In this document: piece after piece, positions 38,401 to 49,749 of the stretch
Layout of the letters: each line of letters starts with the position of its first letter
How positions within the stretch are numbered: position 1 is the stretch's first letter
NCBI GenBank assembly: GCA_013398615.1
Contig: VZSR01000476.1
Span: 507,485 to 571,484, forward strand
DNA from: Brachypodius melanocephalos
Lineage: Eukaryota > Chordata > Aves > Passeriformes > Pycnonotidae
Direction of reading: 5' to 3'
Length of the DNA stretch: 64,000 bases
The notes under the pieces: generated by a model
Told to the model about the DNA's origin: nothing
The model's input: the letters and a program-made list of their open reading frames with translations, nothing else
Databases searched by the model: none
Position numbers and translations under genes: made by a program

Positions 38401-39271
38401 TGTTTGGATCTTTTTGTTTCTGTCCGCTGCCTTATTTATCCTGTGACCTAAAAATCAAGCTTTGGAAGACTTACTGGCTCATCTCACAATAGCTACTAAC
38501 ATCACTTTACTTTCAAATAATACAAGTTTATGACAAAAAAGCCACAAAGCTATTTTATTTTTTAAATATGAGCTTTACTGTTGGATCACTTGCTCAAGAA
38601 AAGGTGAAAACTATCCTCAAGTACCTCCCAGTTGATGGAATTTAAATCTGTATGCACCACTCTTCAATGAGTGAGAAGATCACTTAATTTTCTTAGCTCA
38701 ATGAATCTTCACTCTTTGTTTACATCTTCATGATCAGAGACTTACATGAAATTTAAGTATTCAATTCTTTTTGACTCTCAGTCTATGCCAAAAGACAGCC
38801 AATAAATAAATCATGGGTTGGTTGAGTTTGGCTGAACATTCCCCCTTTTAAACATTATTCTCAGAAAAAGACCTGCCTAACCCCAAAACTAGCTAAATTC
38901 TTCATCTGGACTATCCAATGCCTTGTTCAGTCATTGACAGATTTATTTTGAATATTTGACTGGAAAATTCATTCAGGCAATTAAAAAGTACAGAAGGTGG
39001 CCTGAATGCGTTCTACGAGACCCTGGTTTTCTTTATGAAGCAGCAAATTAAGATCTGCCAGTGCTAGGAAAGCTTTATTCAAGATACTTTCACAGGCTGC
39101 AGAAAAATTAGAAGAATGTGGAATTTCTTATCAAAATGTATCAATCAGACATACGAATCCTAAGCATTATATTCTGAGAACAACAATAATGTTACAAGTA
39201 GGTCAAAACCACAAATCTTGTTTTCCCCAGCCAGATGACAAATTTTGAGTACTAAAAAGCTAACTGTGATT

Positions 39272-39337
39272 TAAAAAAAACCCAAACAAACAAAAAACAA
39301 ACAAAAAAAAAAACCCCAACAAAAAAACCCCAAACAA
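39272..39337. repeat. A/C-only low-complexity tract
   Basis: Units of AAAC and AAAAACCCC in a 65-bp block without G and with almost no T. Same type as the tracts at 21181 and 33998. Confidence 0.85.
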
Positions 39338-40365
39338 TTTAGTTTCTTATGTTACTGAATTATGATTGACTTGACAAAAGCTCTAATGAGAGAGTATTCA
39401 GATTCCAAAATAATTGCCTCTTCCACTGTCTCTAAGATGCTACAGTAAGCAATCTGAATTTATGGGGGTTTCATTATGAACTATCTCCTGTTGAAAACAG
39501 GCAAACAAGGTAGGACGGTGAATTTGTTTCCTGTAGTGTTTTAGTAATAAGCCCGGTAGTATTAGGGAAAAGGAAATTTAAAATATTATTTTCTGCCCCA
39601 GGAAAACTCAAATCTGAACTGATCCTCTTCAGTAAGCTTCTATGACTGCCAAAGAGAATTGTTTATTTTATGGTTTTTTACATTTACTCCCATGAACAAT
39701 TTCTCAAATTTATGTTTCATGATGTATGTTTATATATCTTATGCTATGTTATATATCTGCATCTCTTAAAGGAAACTTATTTTCACAGTTATTGTAAACC
39801 AGAGAGTTCTAGAAGGTCCTGACAAAAATTTCTCAAAAATCTGGGTTCAAAAGAGGTATTTTCCCTATCTTCCTCTCCCTAAGACCTGCAGAGAATTCTG
39901 TTGCAAAAATCTATTATAATCTATCAGGAGCAATTAAAAATTTTTATTTGTTTTCAGCAGTGCTGACAAATTTGTCATGTTTTTACAAGCCTTTCTTTGT
40001 GCTAATATCTCTGTGAAGCTCAAGGATTGCCACAAGAGAAGTGGCACCTGCTCCAGTTCAGATGGAGAGACCACCCACAACACTCACTGTTAAAGAATCG
40101 GGTTCCAAACCCAGCCACATTCAGCAGGAATGCTCCTGATTGCTCTATTAGCAGCCCAAAAACTTGTAAGCTTGCAGCTACTGATGTTGAAAAAAAAAAT
40201 CAGCATAAATTATTAACATATTTTGCTGTATGTCAGATGTATAGTCTCTGTTTTTTGTTGTTTGTTTTTTTTTTTTTTTTATTTGACAATCTAGTAACTG
40301 GTAACTTTAAAACACTTTAAAGACTTAACTGAAAACACAGCTCAACATATGCATCTAAATATAAT

Positions 40366-40385
40366 ATGGCATTAATTAATGCCAT
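40366..40385. repeat. Perfect 20-bp palindrome with TTAATTAA centre
   Basis: ATGGCATTAA followed directly by its reverse complement TTAATGCCAT. The centre, ATTAATTAAT, holds overlapping TAAT homeodomain cores in dyad symmetry. Confidence 0.95.
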
Positions 40386-42725
40386 GTTTTCTTAGATCAG
40401 TGCACTTTAAAATCAACTATCAGGTTTTTCAGCCTTTAAATATGCAGAGCAACTGGCAAGGAAAGAAAAAAAAAACCACATCTTTCCCAGATAATGTTCA
40501 ATCTCTGATTAAATAAAGATGTGCCAAGGCAGAGATACTTTATGCCTCAGGAGACAGCCATAGTGGAATTGTGAGTGTATTTTATATGTGAATTAGAGGT
40601 GAGATGTAATGACATGAGATGAAAGGCTCAGCCATGATTTTAATAAAGGGGGGAGACAGTGCTTCCCTGTGGACCCCATATGCAAAATAGTGAGACTCAA
40701 CAAGAATATATGAAAAGATTCGGCAAAAATTACAACAAATGTTTCCAAGTTATAAGACCACCATTAAAATTCATCACATTTTACTGAAGCTGAGTATTCC
40801 GGATCTGAGGGTAATCTCTAACACATTTTCTGATAACTTTAATTTTGTATGACAAACTATGTCATCAGTAAGGATAGAATAATTTCAAATTTTAGGTAAG
40901 ACAGAATTTGAGACTTTGAAACCATAGTATTTCATTTTTTTAAAAGTTTCTAATAACATGCTCTAAAAATAATTCCATTTAATTTGTTATTTTAAGAGCA
41001 TGTTTTTAATTGTAGTAAAATATCACAATTTACTAGTACTATGATGACAGACATTTCAGCTGCTTAGTGCCTTTAGCAATCCTCAGGAAAAGCTATTACC
41101 TATTGCTCTATTGATTTTTTAATTTTTTTTTTTATGGCTACAGCAGAATTCTAAAGAATCATTATTTCATTTTCCCTCATTAAATTAAGGAGAAAGTTTG
41201 AGATTTTTCACAGTTCTCTGTCTATCTCTACATTGAAAAAAAATTAAAAGAGACATGCCTTTGTAAGGAATAGACATGAAAAGAGCAAAATGAATGGGAT
41301 GAACTGCTTAAAGCAGAAAAAAAATAATCCTGCTTTATTTGATCTTTTGTGATAATCACATTCCTGGCACCCTGCCAGCAAGGCTCAGCATGCTGATGTC
41401 TGGCCAAGTACAGTAATCTCTTGGTTCAAGTCTGAGGGCTGTGATGAAAATTACAAAGCAGGGACGAAAATCAAAATGCCACCTGTGATTTTATTCTGAA
41501 ACTAATTTCACGGGAAAAGTAATACAATGAAAACAGTTATTTTAGTAAAGGCTACAAGACTACGGCTAAATTGAAACCAATGCAAGTGGATGGAGGTAGC
41601 TATCATGCAAATACATTTGGATTTGCAGGTATTCCTTTTAAAATGAGCAGTAGATGTCTTTGTGACAGGTAAATTGCTTTGAGATTATGTTTGAAGTCCA
41701 AGGTCAAACTTTTAAAATGGTAATTTTAACTTACATCTTCCTTTATTCTGGAGTCTTTCTGCATTTGAAACCAACAAAACCACGAAAAAAAAAAACCCAA
41801 TTCATTTCTATATTTTATTTTCTGTGAACCATCGTTCAATACAGTCGAACAAATCCTTGAGGAAACATTTTTCCTTTTTCTTTTCATTCAGTTGTCTATA
41901 TTTGAGCTAGTTGCCCAGAGATATGGGGAAGAGAATGGTATAGCCACAAAATTCTGCATTCACAATGTATTCAAATCAGAATTTCAGCCAGTAAAGTCTT
42001 CTAACTTATTATTCAGATTGAAAGCAGAAAAACAAACCAGTAAAAACCGGCATGCCACTTTTTTTCTACATAGTTATTGTGTTTTCCTGAAAGATTGTAC
42101 ATCATTAGCAGAACTGAGCAAAGTTTGTTTAGATTTTTCTTTATAGACAATGAAAAATTATTCAGAATTACTTGGAAGTTGCATTTAGAGATGTATTCTT
42201 AAACAAAAACTCAATACGACAGAACATTTTGTTTCCTTTGTATTACTAGAACAAAAATCCACTATTTGCTGATGTGATACATGCTCCCTATTTTACCATC
42301 ACCCTCTTTATAAAGTTGGACAGCATCTTGCCATTTTTATACACAATACTCCTTTCTGCACTGGCAAGAATTAGCATATGCAAGCACCAGAACAATCCCT
42401 GATCTCTGGGCCTCACTGAAACACAGCATTTCAGCATTCCCCAGCTGATATTTTGCTCTTTCTTCAGGAAGTTTCTCTATAGATTTCCAATTCTCTTTGA
42501 TAATCAAGTCTGTTTCTGCACTCTCTATCCTCTCCCACAGACCATGCTAATCAAAGGAATGCCTTAATAGCCACCTTGACATTGTCATTCTTATATTTTC
42601 ATGCCACTCCTTTTCTGTATTTTCCTTTGCAGTCAAAAAACCCCAATCATTGCAGCACAGACAATACAATTAAATTACCAAATTCTGTGTTACATGTGCA
42701 GATACACTTACAACTTTCTTAACTC

Positions 42726-42739
42726 CACACACACACACA
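42726..42739. repeat. (CA)7 dinucleotide repeat
   Basis: Seven uninterrupted CA units about 100 bp downstream (minus-strand sense) of the donor of the signal-peptide exon, so inside the putative intron. Confidence 0.95.
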
Positions 42740-42835
42740 TTTTAACACCCAGAGAGAATTCTGGTGTACTCATGCACACACTCACATGGACAGCAAAAAA
42801 AGGTGAACAATTATGTTTAAATAAGAGGTACCTAC

Positions 42836-42923
42836 CTGGAATGAGCTGACCCAGTAACTGCTGGCATCTGGAAAGGCTGAATACAGCTACTACAGCCAGA
42901 AAAGGATAATGTTTCCATTTCAT
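42836..42923 (-). CDS. Start exon of an unidentified secreted/membrane protein (partial)
   Basis: I read this as the first coding exon of a gene on the minus strand that runs leftwards. The ATG (42923-42921) has A at -3. It opens 29 codons plus one base: basic start MKWKHY, hydrophobic core PFLAVVAVFSLS, polar end SRCQQLLGQLIP, which is a textbook signal peptide with likely cleavage near Cys20. The exon ends CCAG|GTAGGTACC, a near-consensus donor, in phase 1, the phase favoured after signal-peptide exons. Upstream, a plausible acceptor (ggtgtgttgcag, intron ending at 42977) gives a 141-bp exon 42836-42976 with a 53-base leader that has an in-frame TAA before the ATG. I do not recognise the gene and did not find its next exon. 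A chance signal-peptide-like frame remains possible, but the combined start, leader stop, peptide and donor make an exon more likely than not. Confidence 0.55.
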
Positions 42924-42979
42924 GATGTGTCCCTCCTTGCATTACACCAGCTTGGCAGCACCAACGTAAATGTCACCTG

Positions 42980-44460
42980 CAACACACCATGGAAATAAGA
43001 ACAGAAGGATTAATGAAAAATTGAGATACTTCCAAGTATTTCTGTCCAGAGTAATTCTATGAAGAATGCTGGTTTCAGTACAGCTTTAGCTATTAAAATG
43101 ATGTTAAATTATCTAACAGTTAGGCAGTTGAAAACCACAACCAGAGTATTAGTTATCCTTGCAGAGCAGACAACTCCAAACCAGATGTTTTAAAGGGAGA
43201 CATGAGGATCCCCATAGTGCACATATGTATTTTAAAGGACTGAATATTGTTTGGTTAAAGAAATTGCTCACTTCAGCAAGATAATTAAGTACATATTTAA
43301 CCCATCTCAGTACAAGGAAATACTCAAACCTTTGCATAAGTTGAAAACACATTTAGGTTATTCAACTTACTACGAAAGCAGGATTAAAACTTCACTTTGG
43401 TCTTCTCATGAAATTATGTTTTTCTGAATGAGGATTAGGGATAATTTTACCCAGTAATAACTTGAACAGTTAAGACAATTTTCTGGTGAGTTTCTAAGTT
43501 CTTAAGGGCAGAAAACGTTCATCCAGCAATAAATAATTATGTAAGACCTTGATAACTTTACAACTATACTTATTTCACTCCCCTTGTCCTCCTTGTAGTT
43601 AATGTAACCTCAGAGATGACCAGTTTGGATGATGAATCCTATATTATCTAAATGCCAGCAGACAAAATTGTAAGAGTGAAGAAAACTACAGTGACACCAG
43701 TCACTTGTTCATTCTGTTGGGACAGAGGAGTTTCATCTGTAAACCTAATACATATTTAATGACTACAGATTGAAGAGTTGCATGACTACTGGGAGCATTC
43801 AGTGACACCTGACACTTTTGGATGCTCAAAAATGCATAAATAAGTTTAATATGAACGGATGCAATCTCCTATACATGTTGCATTTTAAATTTTCTTTTTG
43901 TGTTGTACCCGTGCCTCTACTCTTAGCAACTAGAAATAATAATAATAATAAATTTCCTATTATAATTACCTGTATCTTAAAAATATTATGCTTCTTTGGT
44001 TTTTTTCTCATTTCAACCATTTTCTCACACTGCACACAAAAGCTCCAAGTTCCTTCCATTCTCATTCTTTTAATTTCCCCTATCACTCATATGGCTGCTC
44101 TTCTGTTGCAAACAGCCTGACAGCTCTTAATGGCAGAGTTAACAGCAATTAATGGCCAAGGTGTTACATGCTGCTCTGAACGTTATTCATGGTATGACTC
44201 CAAGACTGAAATGAGGATTTGCAGGCTCAGGCCCTTAGAATATCCATCTCTTTCTCTGTACAGTAACACAGGGTTACTGTATAAAACTATTTACTACTGT
44301 GGTTTCAGACCCTCATTGTTTGTTCACCTTTGCTTTCTCTTGTGAACACAAGACAATGTTGTTTCCAACACAAAGCTGAGGAGGCAGCCCTTTGATTTTG
44401 CTTCTTCAAACAAAACCAGAAAAATGACACTTTCACTTCAAGATTTATTTTGTCATTATA
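42980..44460. other. Noncoding DNA upstream of the signal-peptide exon
   Basis: No second leader exon or promoter is recognisable. It contains an AAT trinucleotide array at 43934-43952. In the minus-strand gene model this would be a 5' UTR intron or upstream DNA. Confidence 0.45.
43934..43952. repeat. (AAT)6 trinucleotide repeat
   Basis: Uninterrupted AAT units in an AT-rich context. Confidence 0.9.
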
Positions 44461-44464
44461 ATGT

Positions 44465-45010
44465 GAGGTGAATGAGAAGAAGAGAGAAGAGGTGCTTCAG
44501 GTGTCTGAGCAGAATCCCCTGCATACCACGCAGAGGATTATGCTAAAGAGCAGGTATCCATGCTGCAACCCATGGAGGGAACCAGGTGAATGTTCCCTGG
44601 AGAAAGCTGCAGTCCATGCAGGAACAGGCTTATCCCGAATGACTACAATCCATGGGAACTAACTATTCTGGAGCAGAGGGGCAATATGAGCAGGAAGAAG
44701 GAAAGGCATTGAGAAGCTCTTATGAACAGACCACAATCTCCAATTCTCCACCCCCCTGCATCACTCCAGAGAAAGGTGGGGTAGCAAAGGTAGACGAGTT
44801 GAGGATGAAGAGATGGAGTTAAGCCTAGGAAAAACAAAATGGGTGGGAGAGGGAGAGTTTTAAGTTTTTGTCTTTTTTTCTCACCCCTCAGCTCTGTTTG
44901 AATCGAAAATAAATTTTGATCTTTAGCCAAGGTCAACTGACTCCAACCACAAAGATGCAGGGAAGAGATGGATCCCAGGAACATTACTGATGGCATTCAC
45001 CCTGTCTGTG
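44465..45010 (+). mobile_element. ERV LTR fragment, plus orientation, same family as 13611
   Basis: The left part holds the diverged repeated units typical of this avian LTR family ('gctgcaacccatggagggaa', 'gctgcagtccatgcaggaac', 'tacaatccatgggaact', 'ctggagcagaggggcaa'). It continues through 'gaccacaatctcc', 'cccccctgcatcactcc', 'gttaagcctagg' and 'gggtgggagagggagag' to a polyadenylation signal AATAAA at 44908-44913, then a U5-like stretch ('ccaaggtcaactgactcc', later 'ccctgtctgtgaagg'). It matches my memory of the family whose 3' end lies at 13611-13850 in reverse, although the two fragments barely overlap. Both termini are eroded, the terminal CAACCCATCACA is not seen, and no target duplication can be assigned. 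No retroviral gene is adjacent. Confidence 0.72.
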
Positions 45011-45014
45011 AAGG

Positions 45015-48000
45015 TATGTCATGCATGAATCCAACATTTCGTCTTTCCATACCTCTCTCTTGCATTTACTTAACTGGTAGACTATGAGGTTTTTTTGATC
45101 TCTGTATGTTATAGAGCTCCACAGGGAACTCTGACCATGAGGGCTTGGCTGTTTATTTAAAAGGTTTTCCACTCTCTTTTTCTGCTTACAGGCTGACGTT
45201 TGAAATACAATATTTCATTCTAAACCCATCCCTGTGTAATTAAAAATATTACTCTTACAGAAAATTTTAGTCAAGACAGCTTTCATGAAGTAAAATAATT
45301 TTAATATAAAAACAACATGTTTTAACCTACAGTTTAGAAACAAATCCTGTAGGTATTCCTTGAAAACAATCCTGAATAGGAGGCTAATTCTCTTTCTTTG
45401 GGGTGAAGAGCTTCTGAAAGAGTAGCCCTGATCACAGGAAAGAGAAAGTAGAAAGAGTTGTCATCAGAATGGTTTTCAGATAGAAGCTGAGTCCAGCAAA
45501 GGAGAAACAAGATCTTTCTTTTCATCATCTACTGCCACAGTGGCACAATTCTTGGACTACACAACAATGGAAGAAATACTCAGAAATATACTGCAGCCAA
45601 AGGGACTCAGGTACAATTCTCTGCAATTAGTTTTTCAGTGTCTGACCTACAAAACTAATAGTGCAGGATAAGGACTGGCAGTAATTAGATGTTGCCAGTG
45701 ACAGGAGAAGGATGCACTCACCCCAGACACTTCAGCTGGCCTGAGACCTCACCTCACTCTGCATCAAATGGCCACAGACCTTCACCAGAATGTGCGAGAA
45801 AAGATTCAGATCCAATGCCCTGTCCAGAGTGCACAATGAAGATAAACACTGGCTTCTCTATGACATTACAATCATTAAAGAATCGATGGCAAATTAAACT
45901 GCACAAGCCCAGAGGGGAAAGAAGTAGCATGGTAAATGCAAGGAAAAGGTCCAATCAATTATTTTCTTCCACTTCCAAAGTCTAGTGCTATTTATCACTA
46001 CAGCCAGTGCAGAAGCAAAGACACAGACAAGATCAAACCAATGCTGGTTGTATTCTCATGTCTTTAGGGGCTTACGGTTCTTTTTAATAAAAATTGATAA
46101 CTATTGATGCTTCTCTAAGGTAACCAGCTTCCTAAAACTAGATTTTGATGGGGTCTTGAGTAGAAAGAATGGACACAAAAGTCACATAATTAAGATCTTA
46201 ACTTGTAAAAATAACTTCCCTTTATATATATATAAAATATATGCACTTTGGTAAATATTATGCTAAAGAATATTGCTAGTCTACAGAATGAGACAGAATT
46301 TTGATTTGCCATTTTGATTTACCCAACCACTTAGGAGTGAACTAGCAAAATCTCACCAAAAGAAAGGGGGGAAAAAATAGAAAATATTCCATTTGAAGCA
46401 AGGTTAACTATTTTTGGAAGTGGGATTTTTTAAAGCTTGTCATGCCTTGCTAGACCTGGTGGTAGTGGATGGTCCTTCCCAGACTTTCAATCCCCATCGC
46501 TGTTAGTCAGACACACAGTTATTTGGCCATCTCTGTTTAGACGGACACTACTTCTGAACTTCCTCCTCCTGTGCCTTACCATCAGGACAGTTATATATCA
46601 TGGAAATTTAGAACTTCTCTCTGCTGTTTTAAACATTCTGTCTATGTTAAAGTAAATTCATTTAAAGTTCCAGAAGGAAGCTCTATATGGTCTCAACTGT
46701 TTCCATTTAGGAGCAAAAATGACAGGGAGTTGATGAACTAGAAGGAAAAGTCTGAAGAGCTCCTTTTTTTGCTATAAAGTAAATCTACTGTACCAAGATC
46801 AAAGAAGCTCAAAAAACATAAATCTACTTAAACCAGAGTAGTCATCAGTATAAGATATCTATGGATGTGGACTGTCATCCTTTCAGTGATGATTTCAGCA
46901 GACATTCACAAAGCTCACCTTATTTAATCTTTCAGTACTCTCAGGCATTTTCTTGTTTAGAACCAATTGTTAACAATTGGTTTTAACAGTTATGATGCAA
47001 GATTTGCATTTTACTTACTTTAAGGTGAGGTTTGCTTGCTTTTTTAATGAAGTGAGAAGCCCAAGAGTAAAATATTTATTGTTATTAATAATAGCAATGT
47101 ATTGAATGTGCTCAATTTACATTTCTAGGCTAGCAGGTGACAAACTTATACGTAAAACAGTCTTACCCAGATTCTCACTTGGTTTCTGTATGGTTTTTTA
47201 CTGCCTAAGCAGTACCATAGGAATAGTTCATCTACGATAATTAAAATTAAAAATAAACTCTGTCCATGCTCATCCCCTCGTACTTAAGCTCAGTCTGAGG
47301 CATCAGACATATGACAAAAAAATCAGTTTTTCTGCCACCAGTCTTGGTCTCAAACAATTTCTCTACCAGAAGCTCTGCTAATCTCTAATGTTTCCTTCAT
47401 GCCTGACCATACAAACTGAGGTTAATCTTGATTAAAAGACAGCTTGAACAAAGAAGATTTCCTCAGGGAGGAGTATGTCAGTGAGACAGTGAGTAACAGA
47501 AAAGGGTTTCTGTTTAAGGAAGCAATAAATTTATAAAGTAATATAAATGTGCAATGTAAGATATGAAACATGAAGTGGAGTGTTAAGGAATGTAAATAGA
47601 ATGAAAAGAAAATATACTATGAATTGTATTATCTGTATCTAGGTTTTTAAAAAATGATTCTGCAGGTGCTTTAGAAGCAATTTTATATTTTTTTTTTTCA
47701 GAAACACGCATATGCATGTGACACAAAAGATAAAAAGGATAGGTCAGGTAGGGCTCTTCCCTTCAAGGAGTGGATGCTTATTACTCAGCAGAATCAGAAT
47801 AAAAACAAACTTCCCAAGCAATCAATTCTAAGAGATTCCCCACGGCTCCAAATTCTCCACTGGGTGTGTCGTGTTCTTGCCCACACCACTGCCATTCACA
47901 CTGTGGCTGCCCTGCATAGCAAAGAGGAGCTGGTATCCATTCCTTATTGGGTGACACTTGGTAAAAATCAGCTCAATTAAAAGACTAAACACAAAATGAA

Positions 48001-48155
48001 AAAGTTGCCACATGGGGGGTTTTCTTTAGTTTTCAGACAGGAATTGAGAACACTGGAGAAAAAGTAACAGTGCTCTGCAGACTCCTGCCCCGCTTGACCC
48101 CTGGAGTGCTGGTCTCTCTCAAGGACTCAAATTCAGGTACCAAGTGCCTCCTGCT
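45015..48155. other. Unique noncoding DNA
   Basis: No gene supported. A 98-codon frame at 45689-45985 lies in GC-richer, repeat-free sequence but has no recognisable domain. A 22-bp perfect palindrome lies at 46961-46982 and a TA-rich run at 46221-46242. Confidence 0.55.
46961..46982. repeat. Perfect 22-bp palindrome
   Basis: AACCAATTGTT is followed immediately by its exact reverse complement AACAATTGGTT, with no spacer. The central GTTAAC is symmetric, and each arm holds a CCAAT/ATTGG core facing outward. It does not extend beyond these bounds. Confidence 0.95.
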
Positions 48156-48159
48156 CTGC

Positions 48160-49745
48160 TCTGTCAGCAGCAGTAGAGGCAGTGTCTGAGCATGCAGGGA
48201 AAGCAAAGCCCACCTGGAAGTCAGTCTGACAAGGTACATAAAGGGCAGCAAGAGGGGCTCCTACAAGTACATAAACAGCAGGAGAAAGACTAGGGAGATG
48301 AGGTGGGGGACATGGAGACAAAGGACATGAAAAAGGCTGAGGTAATTGATGCCTTCTTTTATCTCAGTTTTGTTGGAAATACCAGACTTCAGGAATCCCA
48401 GGGCCCTAGAACCAGAGGAAAAGTCTGAATTAAGGAATATTTGCTCTCAGTGTGGAGGTTGATCAGGTTAGGAAGAACTTGAACCACCTGGACACACACA
48501 AACAAGTTCCTTGGACCTGACAGATGCACAGGAGAGACTCATGAGAACTGGAAGAAAACAAGTGCTGCCCGTATATTCAGGATTAAGGATTCAGGAAAGA
48601 GCAGGCCTCTTAGCCTCATCTCAAACACTAAGGTAGGGAAGAATTAACTCATTCTGGAGACCATCTCTCTATGCATGGAAGGATGAGAAGGTGATCAGTA
48701 GTCAGCATGGTTTTATAAAGAAAAAAAACCCCATATTTAACCAACCTAAAAGCTTCCTGTGATGAGATGATTGGCCTGGTAGATAAGGGGAGACTCAGTA
48801 GGTATTGTTTGTCTTGACTATAAGAAGGTCTTTGATACTTTATTCCATAAAATCCTCATAAAGAAGATGATGAGGTAGAAACTAGATCAGCAGAGGACTG
48901 AAAACTGCCTGAACTGTTGGGTTTGAAGGATTGTTGTCAGCATTACCAAGTCCAGCTGTACATCCAGTCCCTTGAAGTACATCCCAGGGGCTGCTACTGG
49001 GTCCAACACTGTTTAATACCTTTACCTGGACAATAAGACTGAGTACACCCTCAGCAAGTTTGAAGGTGACATAAAACTGGGAAGTGGAGAATGGTTGTAC
49101 CACTACCCAGAGGGACCTCTGCAGGTTGGAAAAATCTCATGCAATTCAAACAGTAATCCCAAATCCTGCACTGAGTGAGGAATAATCTAAGGGACCAGCT
49201 TAGAGGGCAGCTGGCTGGAAAGCAGCTCTGCCAAGAAGGGCTCAGTGCTCCTCCTGGACAAAAAGTTGAGTAGCAATGTGTTCTTGCAGAAAAGAAGGCC
49301 AAAGTTAACCTTGACTAGTCTGAGAAAGCATTGACAGCAAGTAGGAGGAAGGGTTCCTTCTTCTCCCTCTCCTAAGCAGAGGTGAGGACACACCTGGGGT
49401 GATTTGCCAGCATTGGCATCCCCAGTACAAGACTGACAGTGGAGAAAATTCAGCAGAGGGGCCCAGAAATGATTAAGAGTTAGGAACATCTGTCATTTGG
49501 GAAGAGGCTGGGACTGCTCAGTCAGCAGTAGATCCAGGGAATCTGATCCATGTGAATAAATCCTTGCTGTGATAGAATGACAAAGAAAGAGCCAAGCTCT
49601 TGGCAGTGGTGGCCATTGACAGGGTTAAAAGCACAAGTTGAAACAGATATAAGAAAAAGAACTTTTCTTCTGCAAGAGTGAATGCACAGTGGAACAGGCA
49701 GCCCAAATAACTGTGGTTACTCCATCCTTAGATGCAAAACCTGAT
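48160..49745 (+). mobile_element. Old 1.6-kb CR1 LINE copy, 3'-truncated
   Basis: Degenerate ORF2 can be followed in broken frames across the copy. A linker reads 'KAHLEVSLTR' and 'KGSKRGSYKYINSRRKTRE'-like. 'AEVIDAFF' and 'LGPDR' follow. 'SAWFYK' stands for SQHGFTKGKS, and 'CLDYKKVFDTLFHKIL' for YLDFSKAFDTVSHKIL. 'TLSKFEGDIKLG' stands where CR1 has TLSKFADDTKLG, so the catalytic aspartate pair is destroyed. Later come 'RDLCRLEK', a KIQQRGPEMI-like stretch and 'DIRKRTFLL' near 49650. The copy stops at about 49745, before the terminal octamers. Many stops and frameshifts mark it as dead and older than the CR1 at 4969-5865. Antisense open frames across it (for example 48882-49103 and 49187-49489) are meaningless. 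Confidence 0.88.
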
Positions 49746-49749
49746 AAGA

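Larger units (their letters stand above)
22895..42720. other. Long gene-poor unique region
   Basis: About 20 kb with no recognised transposon and no confirmed exon. Notable items are listed separately: hairpins (24731, 28545, 29311, 35447), a 20-bp palindrome (40366), A/C tracts (33998, 39272) and homopolymers (A13 at 30453-30465, A16 at 32773-32788, A13 at 37202-37214, T16 at 40265-40280). A 231-codon open frame spans 29939-30634. Homeobox/POU-like cores cluster at 34540-35470 and 36085-36340, suggesting possible enhancers. If the minus-strand start exon at 42.8 kb is real, this region is its first coding intron. Confidence 0.5.

Noticed and set aside
40075..40140. 'atcgggttccaaacccagcc' resembles a tRNA T-arm or SINE B box.
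   Set aside because: No A box at the right distance, and no acceptor or anticodon stems could be drawn.
48882..49489. Several minus-strand frames of 73-100 codons.
   Set aside because: They lie antisense to the CR1 ORF2 remnant at 48160-49745.
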